DNA from: Latrodectus hesperus
Lineage: Eukaryota > Arthropoda > Arachnida > Araneae > Theridiidae
Assembly: GCA_037975125.1 (NCBI GenBank)
Contig: CM075853.1
Location: 56,643,091 to 56,707,090 of the forward strand
Direction of reading: 5' to 3'
Length of the DNA: 64,000 nucleotides
Shown here: positions 53,101 to 64,000 of the stretch, in pieces
Numbering within the stretch: position 1 is the first letter of the stretch
Layout: each line of letters opens with the position of its first letter
The notes under the pieces: model-generated
Database searches by the model: none
Told to the model about the DNA's origin: nothing
What the model saw: the letters and a program-made list of their open reading frames with translations, nothing else
Position numbers and translations under genes: made by a program

Positions 53101-55590
53101 CTATGATTTATAAGCAAAATAATTTTATTGTTTTTGTTACTTTATGTTTCTGTTATTAAAAATAAATGTTTGAAATAAAAATTTGGAGAGTTATCTTGAG
53201 AAACTTACATACATATCAATAATTGCAAATTTTAAGTTATATTAAATACGTCTCTTTATTTGCCCAATATTACCAGATCATTTCAGAATTTGAACGGATT
53301 TATGGGAAATTTAAATTTCAATAAAAAACTTGCATATATTATATAAACAAGTAAAAAAGCATAAATTACGATGGCTCAAATCAATTAAATATTTTTATTG
53401 TAATTTTCTCGTTAAAATTTGAATAATTCAATTAAAAAATAATCTTTTGATGAATTTTGCGATTTGAAAATCTAGAAATTTGAATATTAATGTCTAAATA
53501 TAACTTGTAATTGTATTTTTCTTTTATGGTATTTGGATGATGGTATTTGTTAATCTGATATTATATTCACATTATATTTAAAATTCGTCATAAGTTATAC
53601 TTTTTTATATTTTATCTCATTGCATACGTAATATTTTTATTGTATATTAATTTTTTTAACTATGATGACTGAATTTTTCTAAAATTTAATGCAATATTTT
53701 TTTTACTAATATTTTTTTGTATTTTATTTATAATGGTAAGTAAATACAGTAATTCTTTTCTTTATAATATTTAAATATAAGTTGTTCTAAATAACTCTAT
53801 GCTTAAGATTTTGTAACATAAATATAAGTTGTTGTTTTTTTTAATTATGAGGTAATAAGAGCCTCTCTGATATTATTTTTAAGAAATCAATCCCTATTGA
53901 TGCGAAATTATATAGTTCATTTCTATTTTAAAAGTACTTATGTACATGTCTTAAAAATCTTCAGAACTAGATAGAAGAATCGCAATTTGTACCTCTTCCC
54001 CGACTCCAATAGAGATATTCCGCATTTACCAGCCCAGTGAACTCACGCATTGATATGACTGTGAAGCACAAAGACCCCCTTCCATTTCTTTCACTGTGAT
54101 TACCTTTCGGGGAGTTGCCTTGTGTGTCTGTGTCATATTATTATTCCGGCAAATCCATAATTTCGTTATTACGCTACGGGCAATAAATACAGATATATCT
54201 TCAGAGACTAGCAAAAATTTTGCGCGCTTCACCAAATACTCTTATTTGTTTATTTTTCGCTCCCCACATTTGTGAGTATGTGCACATTTTTTTCCTTCAG
54301 TTTTTTTACTTCTCTGTCTTCCTGGTTTTACACAGAGATGGTTGGTTTCCTGAATCAGCGCGGTGAATCGGATATGGAGTTTGCTTAGTATCTTTGGTAA
54401 AAGCAAGTGAACGAGAAGTTGTTGTTTTTTATTTTTTTATGCTTATGCAGATTTGGAAATGAATTTACGATGTCACCTGCTGCATCTATGTGAAACGAAA
54501 TACAAAAATGCATCGAATCAAAATTGCAAGTAAAGCATATTAAGTTCGGAATACTTTAAACCCATTTTTATATAAGTTTATAAGTAAAACAAAATGAAAT
54601 TTACTGAATTCAGTTTATGAAAATAAAAAATTATTTTCACGTCACATTTTCATAAAGAAATTTGAGTTGAATTGTTATGTTTTAAAATAATGTGTAAAAA
54701 CAAAACTTAATTTTATATAAGTGATATAAATGTTGATGGAAAAACCATGTAGTATTTTTGTTTTAAAAAATATACAATTAAAATGAGTAGAGAATTACAC
54801 TTCATGTAAAGAATGTTAATAGTAGCTTATTGTATATTCTTCCAGCTGAATGATTTGTACTCTAAGCTTCAGAAATTTTAGCTTCGTTAAACATACTTTC
54901 CTTTTCTTTTTACTATCTATAATATATTATTCCATACATAATCTGTAATTTTTAAATAAATATTTTTAAGTAAATTTACAGCTTACGTCTGTCTAAATGG
55001 AAAAGTACGTGAAAAGATGCATGTAACTTGATGCATCTATAAAATTGATGTCATTTGAAGACATAATAAACAAGTTACCTCAGATAATAAGACACCTTGT
55101 ATACTATATCTATATAAATTTTATAACATATCAACAGATATACAAAGTATAATTACAAAGTTTTCAATATGTGTGTTTTTTATGCAGATATGTCATGTAA
55201 AACAAATTCCCTTATTTTTATAATTTTAGCGGGTTATCCGCTAAATTAATCTAATAAAACTTTCAGACACGTAAGATATATGCATTACAATTATTAAAAA
55301 AAGCTGTTCATGATTACGGATATAGCAAAAGAATTTCGAGATTGTCGAATGGTAGCATCCTCTTTTTATGATACAATTGACCAGTGTATTGGGAAACCAT
55401 AAACTGTGTTTAAACAATTCATGATTAAGGTTTAAAATGAGATGAAAATTGCGCATTTGCAAAGGAGAATGTTATAAAAAAACTGATGACTCATCAAGAA
55501 AAGATTTTTAAAAAAAATTATTGGAATTACAACGTGTCCACAATAAAAGGTGACAAAATATTGCATGCAAGAAATTGAACACAATGTAAA
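50111..55590. other. Gene-free spacer with two GC-richer patches
   Basis: No gene is supportable. Patches at about 51.9-52.5 kb and 54.0-54.4 kb have more balanced composition and open frames of 70-110 codons. These show no domain, signal peptide or splice structure that I can recognise. Confidence 0.5.
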
Positions 55591-55762
55591 ATGTAAAGTT
55601 ACAGGAAGAAAACGGGTATAAATTCACATTTTATGGCATATATCTACTCTGATACATCTTGTGGAATAGTATTCAGAGCTAAGTTCAGGGAAGCATGCTG
55701 GTGAGACAATATCTTGTGGATTAACTAGCACGTCAAATTGTGGTCACAATATTCACCATGTA

Positions 55763-55833
55763 AAAACAAATGGTTTTATAATACTTGAACCCTTTTGCAG
55801 TGGTAGTTCAAGTATTCTGAAATCATTTGTTTT
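55763..55833 (+). repeat. Small-RNA-like hairpin: 28-bp stem, 15-nt loop
   Basis: Arm 55763-55790 (AAAACAAATGG...ACTTGAAC) pairs with 55806-55833. As plus-strand RNA, 27 of 28 positions pair, two of them G-U, leaving one mismatch. Stem and loop size resemble a microRNA precursor, though short. An inverted-repeat transposon relic is the alternative, and no known microRNA was recognised. Confidence 0.6.
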
Positions 55834-55977
55834 ATCCTTGCTTCTAAGTTACGAATTTTCCCACCCGGCTGCTTCCATCTAACTAGTAGTGCCCGAATCT
55901 GGGATAGGTGCAGGGAAGTAATCTGTTGTAATATCTTGTAAACTAATTGCTAAAATGTAATATCTTGTGGACTATAA

Positions 55978-56035
55978 TACGGAGTTATTAGAAACTTATT
56001 AACTTCGGAGTTAATGGGTTTCAAATAACTCCGTA
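55978..56035 (+). repeat. Second hairpin: 26-bp stem, 6-nt loop
   Basis: Arm 55978-56003 (TACGGAGTTATTAG...) pairs with 56010-56035 at 25 of 26 positions as RNA, including two G-U, around the loop TTCGGA. It lies about 145 bases after the hairpin at 55.8 kb. Both are interspersed with repeats of AATATCTTGTGGA or close variants at 55708, 55930 and 55959, which suggests one compound repetitive unit. Confidence 0.6.
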
Positions 56036-56550
56036 TCAGTAAGCCAGAAAAGAGTTATCAGGAACCATGGTGGTCACGAAACTTCACAGCTATAGGAGGT
56101 GACTCTATCTCCAAAGTGTGGTTTCCACAATGTTTGAACACATTGAGTAACATATGATAGATCCCCACCGTTCATCCTTAGACTATGACTAATAACATTT
56201 GTGGTAGCACACAATTCACGAATAACATAATCCTACAACACTGATTTCTACTAAGCATTTGTAACAGACCAGAGTTTGACACCTAAAGCCATGTGTATAC
56301 GCTCGGCAAACTTCCCTGTACCTCGCCAAGAACTAAGTTTTACTAATTAGGTGGAAGTTTCAAAATGAGAATAAAAGACCTCCAAATTTGCTCTGACACC
56401 TCGAAATGTATCCTTTCACTTAGAGGATAATACCACCACGATCTGTTTAACGTGCCACAAGTGAATACAAAGGATTTTCGCATAAGTCGGGATTTGATCT
56501 TTTTATATTTCAAGAAATTTTCCAAAATTAAATTTTTTCGGTCTTTCAAG

Positions 56551-59201
56551 AGTTTATAAATAATTTGAAATAAGATACCTTTGCGAATGCTTCATACTTT
56601 ACATGGCTCCTTTTGATCTTTTCTCAATAAATTGAATGCATTTCTTGTTACCTATAAGCAAAGCTTTTTCTAAAGAAAGAGATATCAATGCAAAAAACTT
56701 TCAAAAACCGAAATTTTTCTCTACATTTAAAATTAATATTTCCAAATTTATAACAATGAAATATTATTATCGACATAAAATAGAGTAATGCGTATTATAT
56801 AAAATAATGTTAATTAACTAAACGATTCACAAGTTTTGTAAACTATTATAACCTGTACAATTGAATATTTTTTTAAACTTCAGCTTTTTCAGAGTAAAAA
56901 ATTTAATTAAAAACAGGAAAGCTCTCAAGAAAAACCTTACTAATTTCTCAGTGATTAAGATATATTTAGTTATTTGTTAATTAGACTTGTGTAAATATTT
57001 TTGAGGAAATTAGTTCAATTTGGAAATATTTATGGAGAACTATTAAATTCATTCAACAATACAAAAGTTAATGTGGAAAACATTGTTTTTGTAAAGCGTT
57101 AATTTTTTTTTACTCTACAAAGCTTTCAATTTATTGAAATTTCTACAAAGAATATGCAAAATTTCGTAAAAATAAGATTGAAATAATGTAGTTATATGCA
57201 TAAACGTTTTTACTTCATTTGGAACAATCTAAAAAGCAACTCATTTTCTCTTATAAAATACAAATATAAATTAGTGTTTCAATGCATAATCAAAAACAAA
57301 CATATTTTTATTCATAAAGTGAACAAGTTATTACTTATCAACTGTAATAATTTATAAGCAAATATAAAGTTTTCTATTAAAATGCAGCGTTATATATAGT
57401 AAATAGGTATCAAACAACTGTGCTATATCTAGTTTAAAATTAAATATAAAAGACTCAAACTTTACTTTAATTAAATTTTTATAAAATTTGTTTTTGCAAA
57501 GAAGCTCCTATAAAGGGAACAGTTTGTATTTCTTACAAAAAGGAAAAAAAAGTCTAATAAAAAGTTTTCCATCGGGAACTGTCAAAGCTTATTTTTTTAG
57601 CTCGGTTTAACTGAAAACTTTCAAAATTTATTTAAAGAATATTCTTACGATAAATAATAAGAAATTAACTGAAACGGTTACTTTAATTTGGAATTATTTT
57701 AACACATTACTAAATAAGTAATTATTACAAAAACTTTTTACGTAGTTTTAATGTATGAAATTTTAATATTTCTCCTTTATTCTTATCATATTTTTATTAA
57801 AATAGCGTAAAAACTAATGAAATCCTATAAAACATTTTAACTAGAAAGAGAAAAACAAACATTCTTACTTTAGTCGTGTAATTCTTTAAACTGAAATTAT
57901 ATGTATCCTAAAAGGAGGTAAAACATTTCTTTCACTTAAGTACTAAAGCAAACAAATCAAGCGGAAAATTCTGTTAAAATTGTCACTCGACACCTGCATA
58001 TGAGATTCAGAAGTGCAGTTCTAAATGTCAACAGGCTCACACGTGCACTTAACCCTTTGTTGTGTAGTCAACCATTCAAATGCAGTGCATAGTAAATGCA
58101 CCTTTAGTTGAAATGAATTGTTCGGAACTAGTATAGTGAACTGTGATAATAGAGCGAGGAGAGAAAAGTCCAGGTAAACCAAATTCCATTTCATATTTTT
58201 TGCCAACAATACAGGTGCTCGTTTATTTACTAATATAGAATAAATTTGTTTTGGTAGTTCGAAATAAGACTTCATTTTTCAGAAGCATAATTGAATTTTT
58301 ATGTGAAACTCGGGTTTCTATAGATTAAATAGGATTGTCAAAATATTGGAAATAATTGTATATGTTACTGGAATAATCAAGACAGAAAAATTAATTTGAA
58401 AATTTAATTAGTCAATTACAGAGAAAAAAAATTGAACTAAATATTACAAAAAATTAAAAGATAATTAACAATATTTACTGAGAACATTAATAATATCAAA
58501 AAATTATTTTTGAAGCATCAAAAAACAAATATAAGGCAGATAATGTGTCTTAATGTTTATCTCCCCAAGTGTATACAATTCTAAAAATATCAATTAGAAT
58601 TCTTATCAAACAACGAAAAATATATCTTGTAAAATACTGTCATAGTGTGTTCACAGCGGTTAAGATTCACTTCCTAATTGGAAAAAAATTGAGTAAGAAT
58701 ATTATCAAAATTAAAACATTTTCCATGACTTAGTCAAAATTTCAAATTACAAGGAATAATTTATAAAACTCAAATAGTTAATTATAGTTTAGTACGATTA
58801 ATCAAAAGTGCAATTAAAATCGTTTGTCTTTTATTTTTCAAAATTATGTGCAAACTGCTTTCGAATTTAATTATTAATTAAATTCTAAAGCATAAATGAT
58901 TACTGAAAAATATATTTAAAGATTCTTGAATATAAACTATAAATGATTAATAAAAATACATCTAAACATTTTACAATAAATAAATTTATTTTTGAAAATT
59001 CTATTAAATTTGGAAGAGAAAAATTTGAGGTAAAAGAGTTAACATTTTCTTTAATTTGAAAATAAATTTCAATTCAGTAAAACTTAAGACATTCTTTTGA
59101 ATGAAGATTGTAAAATTTTATCTAAGAAATATATTTTGAAACAATATAATTATTCTCAAATCTCAAAAATTGCTTCATTCTACATAGATAATTTATGAAA
59201 T
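56551..59201. other. Gene-free AT-rich spacer
   Basis: Nothing supportable beyond short open frames. A slightly GC-richer unrecognised stretch lies at about 58.0-58.1 kb. Confidence 0.6.
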
Positions 59202-59214
59202 AACATGATATAAA

Positions 59215-59635
59215 GTCATAATAAGGCTTTTCCAAATGTCATAAGTAATAAAATGGCCGTGGTAGCCTTGTTGTTGGGGCAACGGCCTTCCGCCGGAAGG
59301 CTGGGGTTCGATTCCCAATGCCACCAAATACCCACTGAGTACATGCGAAACACGTGACAGTTAAATCAGTGGAATCGGGAAAGTCCTATGGTCGATCGTT
59401 GAGCAATTACAAAAGGTGTAATGGTCTGGAGGAAATTTCCTTTCCCTCCATATCAATGTCAAAATCGAGAAATTTGATCCTCTGGTGATGCCATTTATCG
59501 GAGGAATTTAGAGCTTTCGTACTTTCACCTTCGTGGTATAGACTGGTTAAACGAAAGAAACACTCTACTGACTTAAATTCATATAGCCAACGGCACAGCA
59601 AGCTTGGTTTGTCTAAGTGTCGTAAGTAACAACAA
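59215..59635 (+). mobile_element. SINE family B, full-length copy with target-site duplication
   Basis: The tRNA-like head starts near 59254, with A box GTGGTAGCCTTG (59260-59271) and B box GGTTCGATTCC (59305-59315), and ends in a CACCA-like string. The body runs to CTAAGTGTCGTAAGTAACAA and an AAC-rich end. The 13-mer AACATGATATAAA occurs at 59202-59214 and again at 59636-59648, consistent with a target-site duplication made by LINE-type retrotransposition. About 40 bases between the left duplication and the head are unexplained. It is non-autonomous and probably transcribed by RNA polymerase III from the internal promoter. Confidence 0.85.
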
Positions 59636-60203
59636 AACATGATATAAATTACGATGCAAAGATTAAATAAGTTTTTATGCAGAATTGACATATTCCGCAT
59701 AAATACTGGATTTTCTACTGATGTTTTTGTTTATTTAATTTGAAGTTTTTGCCATAAATTTCCGTTATTGACTGTATTATGATACATAATTTTTAATCAT
59801 ATTGATAGAAAAAATCCCATGCAGAAAATAAACAAAATAAATTTAAAAAAATAATAAGTATTTTCTTTTAAGTTTTATGTAATAGAAAATGAAATTAAAG
59901 TTTAAATCCTAACAAGAAAATATTTGTATTTACCGAAATCAATATTTTACTTAACGTTTATCAACGTTCCAATAGTTTTCAACTTTAAATATTGACAATA
60001 TTCCATTAATGACTTATTGAATTCATTCATACATTTGGCAGCTTGAATTGCAAAACAATGGTTTGCTATACGGGATTTTTTTAATTTTATTTCGGTGCAA
60101 ATGAAGAGTATTAGACTGACTTACAAATTGATAGAAGGAAATATTAAAATTGAATAATCACATGTATATTATTTTCAGTCAAATATATCGTGTCATTTTT
60201 TTG

Positions 60204-60237
60204 TCGTGTCATTCATGTCATCGTGTCATTCATGTCA
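60204..60237 (+). repeat. Two tandem 17-bp units
   Basis: TCGTGTCATTCATGTCA occurs twice in a row, with a partial copy just upstream. Confidence 0.92.
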
Positions 60238-60800
60238 AAAATGAAAAGTACTATTTTATTAATTATTAATAAAAATTATTAAAGTTATTTTTGATTTGCA
60301 CTCATATGAATTCAATATTATTCAATCGTTCAGTCGTTACTAGATTTTTATATTTAATAATGATTGAATCACAACTTATAAAACTTATAATGCAAGTATT
60401 ATTTAATAAATTTTACAAATGATCAAAATTTCAGCAACAATAACCATAAGGGATATAACTTAAATGACAAAACATATTGTACCAATGATCAGGGTTTAAT
60501 GATTGGGAATCGAACCATAGATCTCAGAAAGTTTGACAATTCAAATGATTAAATGGGTTCAGTTAAAATATTCAATAATGTCTCCATTATTACATGGGTT
60601 GTTATTAATAAAATGATTGCAGAATCAATAGAACAACCATGTAGAATCATAAGCAACTTTTTTAATTATATCTATTCGTGCGATATTATTTACCATGTCG
60701 TTAAGTTCCTGTTATATTAAAAGATGCCATTCTATGATAATTAACTAAAATAATATTTTATTATAAGATACTATTGTGGAGATTTTCTGAATATAGAATA

Positions 60801-60827
60801 CACTGGACATTATAAAATTGGAGGAAC
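60801..60827 (+). other. Possible relic of a Tc1-type terminal repeat
   Basis: TA followed by CACTGGACATTATAAAATTG resembles a spaced version of the end of the Tc1 element at 5,175. It is followed about 90 bases later by a TATATAAAAGG block, as in that element's leader. No transposase or opposite end was found. Confidence 0.25.
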
Positions 60828-61350
60828 ATCTCCTATACCCATAGTTTGCGTATATCACTTGATTCTGATAATGACAATATGTGTGTACTTATATAAAAGG
60901 TTATTCTATAGAGAAAGGAATGAAATTTATACACGTGTATTGTAGCATGACAATTTGTGAAGCAATTTCTTTTGATAATAAATCACTTTAACCAAGTCAC
61001 AACGAGATATTTTGTTCTTTATTATTACTGTCGATTATTTGTTCCGGTTCGTCATATGTTTCTAAAATAATGTACACATTAATTATACATGTATTTATTT
61101 TTAAAATTTTATTAAAAACTTTTCCAATATGACAGCACTTTACATTAAATTATTATTTAACAATTATAAACAGTATTTCCTTATTTACTTTAGACTTAAT
61201 ATGCAATGAAACTTTTGTTTCTTAAAGTTAGTTTATAATTCAAATTTTTATAGTTACAGTATAGGTTTAGTGATTATATTTTGTATATTTATGTTATATA
61301 CAACACTTTAAGCACTTTATATATTAGTTTGCAGGTATCAAAATGTAGTA

Positions 61351-61492
<142 letters not shown>

Positions 61493-61620
61493 CATAGGTA
61501 TAAAAGATTTCTAACGACATTTTATTTTAATGTAAATGAAATTACTTATAAATTTACTTTCAAATTTTATGTATTTCTTATAATACAATCCCATTATTAA
61601 TCTTACTATTTTTCCAATCT

Positions 61621-61885
61621 GGAAGAATGGTTGCGTAGTGGTAGTACATAACGCTCTCGGGGCACAAGCCCGAGGTTCGATCCTCGCGCAGGGCAAATTC
61701 GACTCAGCCTTTCATTCCATCAGTGAGTCGATAAAAATTGATTAGTAAGCTTGGAAACTAAACGGGGATTTTGCGTTAGGCTGACCACCTAGCCAGAAAG
61801 TACCCCAGGGCTCTCAATCATGGAAACTGAGATATGTGACGTAGACCTTGACAGCCACTGGGCTGTCATGCCGCTGAGTTTAGAT
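61621..61885 (+). mobile_element. tRNA-derived SINE, family A, well preserved copy
   Basis: The head contains A box TAGTGGTAGTAC (61636-61647) and B box GGTTCGATCC (61674-61683), as in a tRNA. The body includes GACTCAGCCTTTCATTCC, a GAGTCGATAAAA block, GCGTTAGGCTGACCACCTAG and GGAAACTGAGATATGTGACG. It ends at GGCTGTCATGCCGCTGAG. It shares these blocks with the minus-strand copy at 6620-6866. It is not a functional tRNA gene because the acceptor stem does not close. Confidence 0.85.
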
Positions 61886-64000
61886 CTTCGTGTACTTCAA
61901 ATCTAAATATTTTATTACGTATTTAAGTTTCACATCTTTAAAAAAACTTTAATATTATTATAATTCTTAAGCAGTATAGTGTGAATGAGCCTTGTAAAAC
62001 TTACTATTGTTTAGAGTAATCAATGGAAAGAATTTTTATATTTAGATATATTAATCATGATTGCTTGGCTGATACATTATGTTAAATTGAAAGTTACTGT
62101 CAAACTTTAAACGTCCTTTATCAAATTGCATATCACAATTTGATAAGGATGTTTTCCTTAATGGATAAAAAATTTTCAAAGATAATATAACATATTATAA
62201 GAAGAGAAAAATAATTATTTAAATGAAGAAGCCAATTTTAGTCTAAGCAGTAAAAATATATTTATTATTTTATTTCATATTGGAAGTCATAGTATCCCAT
62301 CCAACTTTCCAATGATCGAAAATTGGTAATTCGACGTTGATATTGTCTTGAAGAGTTAAGCTAAGCAATTGAGTTTCATTGGAATATTCTGAAACTGTGG
62401 AAAACGACATAAAAAACCATGTTGAAGTGTTAATTTTGATTAAAAATTACAAAGCCTAAATCTAGATAAATTTTAGGGTCTTAGAAAAGGACTAAAATTT
62501 TATTATTATATTTATAAGTGATATAAATAACCAAGTAAATTTAATTTTTTTATAAACTCGCACACACACACAACTATAATTTTTAATTATTACCTTCTCT
62601 TAAAATAAAACCGAACTAGTAATTATAAGCATTTGACAAAAAATGAATATTGTGTGTGATATCTTGCATTTAGAGCTACATTTATATTTACTTTTTAAAA
62701 CAAATATTTTTAAATTCTTAATGTGTATTTAATTGACTTTTTTATTATGTATATTAATACCATAAATAAATATTTTCCTTAAATTGATTGATTTGTTAAG
62801 CATTAAAATTATTAATAGATGAAAATTGTTATAATTTACAATTCTAGGTGGTAACGCTAAATTAAATTTGCATCTCATCTTCATCTCTATTTAAGAACCA
62901 AATTTATATTGTTATTCTTGTTATGGGTTTTTATGTAGTATCCTATATCACTATAACTAAATACAAAGAGATTTTTATAATATCTCAGTTTTAAAGTTTA
63001 ATAGTTAAATGTATCGCTTCATTCTGGATTATATGGATAGAAGTACAATATTTACGTTCCATTATTCGCGTCTGCAGTTTCATACCTTTTATTGAAAACT
63101 GTTATTTAATATGGTTAGAAATATATAGATTCAATCTTTCAAATTCAATTCTCAGGACAATTTTTTAATTTGACAAAAATAACTTATCTTTGAATAAAAA
63201 TTTAAAAAAATGTATTCGTGTAAACTAAGATTAACTAGTTTATCTTCAGTTTCCTCGGTTTAAGTAAGTTTATGCATAGTCAATAATCTTACAAATCAGC
63301 AAAACTAATGTATATTTATAGATTTATTAATTTCATATTTTAAATATATTTTCCTATAAATAGTTTCATAAACATAAAAATAATAAGTGCCGATCTTACT
63401 ACTTTCATACGCAAATAAATCATCTTGAAATGTTAACAAGGAGAGCAATATGCCATTACTTCTATAATAACGAGATCTGTTGTTAATTTAAAATATGCTT
63501 AGGATAGAACAAGAAATTTTGAATTTCAACGAAGAACAAGACTGTAGAGAATGCATTAGAAACTAAAACTAAATTAGTCGAATTAGGGATGATTGGACGT
63601 TAACAACGTAGTTTCAAAGAAACGAAATGCAACTACGAGTCTTCTCGTCTACGTCAGAGAATATAAAAACGAAAGCAAATGCAGGAGCTTAATCATTACT
63701 GGGAAAAGGTATGTATATTTCCGTAGTAATGACCAGGAACAGTAGCAGCAAGGAAAAAATTGCATTTTTATCCCGGGAAATAAAAGCGACGTCAAGAAAA
63801 TTTTCTCCGCTTATTTCTCTCTGCGCGAGGAGGTAGTTACGAAAAGTAATTGCATTTTCTTCGTCGTTCCTCGTGTCCTACAGAGAAAAAGGGAATAAAT
63901 AAATGAAAAAAAAGAGGAAAGATTCCCCTGGTGAAGGGGATGCCTGTTATTTCTTGTTCTCTACTGCTCAACCCTATAGTGCTCTTTGTTCTGGTTACCA
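61886..64000. other. Gene-free DNA at the right edge
   Basis: AT-rich to about 63.5 kb, then more balanced and purine-rich (for example GCGCGAGGAGGTAG near 63823, and GTCCTACAGAGAAAAAGG). I see no exon or repeat that I can name. The change in composition could mark the approach to a gene or element beyond the window. Confidence 0.45.

Larger units (their letters stand above)
55590..56550. other. More complex segment carrying two hairpins
   Basis: About 960 bases with more balanced composition than the flanks. Besides the hairpins it has several copies of the AATATCTTGTGGA motif. No open frame is convincing. It is probably a repeat of unknown class. Confidence 0.4.
59649..61350. other. Gene-free AT-rich spacer
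   Basis: Contains a short tandem repeat at 60.2 kb and a possible decayed Tc1-type end at 60.8 kb. A minus-strand B-box-like GGTTCGATTCCC near 60505-60516 may be the last trace of another SINE. Confidence 0.5.

Noticed and set aside
54026..54235. Open frame in a GC-richer patch that could be an exon
   Set aside because: No convincing splice sites paired with neighbouring exons, and no known domain.
59254..59325. tRNA gene
   Set aside because: A and B boxes are present, but the stems do not close and the sequence continues as a SINE body with a second copy elsewhere.
60500..60545. Minus-strand B-box-like GGTTCGATTCCC
   Set aside because: No A box and no body shared with other copies; too little to call a SINE.
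61621..61700. tRNA gene
   Set aside because: Same reasoning: it is the tRNA-like head of SINE family A.

Overview
The window is extremely AT-rich eukaryotic DNA. It has long introns, many (TA)n microsatellites, Tc1-type DNA transposons and tRNA-derived SINEs. The only host genes I can support encode secreted AA15-type lytic polysaccharide monooxygenases (LPMOs), a family of arthropods and other invertebrates. The gene family and repeat style together suggest an arthropod, probably an arachnid such as a spider. The species assignment is inference.

Layout. 1-9.2 kb: gene-free DNA with a mosaic of two decayed Tc1-like transposases (1.6-3.0 kb), two TA microsatellites, one 1,403-bp Tc1 element with near-perfect terminal inverted repeats and a dead transposase (5,175-6,577), and a minus-strand SINE beside it. 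9.2-15.5 kb: LPMO gene 1 on the minus strand, four coding exons, 415 aa, with a possible non-coding first exon near 15.4 kb. 15.5-29.7 kb: gene-free spacer. 29.7-37.0 kb: LPMO gene 2 on the plus strand, four coding exons, 231 aa. 37-64 kb: gene-free DNA with SINE copies at 41.6, 59.2 and 61.6 kb, an anomalous GC-rich island at 46.4-47.0 kb, several long inverted repeats (two of them resembling small-RNA hairpins near 55.8-56.0 kb), and more TA microsatellites.

The two LPMO genes are paralogues in divergent (head-to-head) orientation. They share the exon number, the intron positions and the intron phases (0, 0, 1), exon 2 is exactly 132 nt in both, and the ten cysteines of the core match. Each has a signal peptide placed so that cleavage leaves histidine as residue 1, the first ligand of the copper histidine brace; the second brace histidine is mature residue 91 in both. 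They differ at the C-terminus: gene 2 stops about 19 residues after the core, while gene 1 carries a roughly 200-residue N/S/K-rich tail that I do not recognise. Studied AA15 enzymes oxidatively cleave chitin and/or cellulose outside the cell, so the pair probably works in digestion or cuticle turnover; the substrate cannot be read from the sequence.
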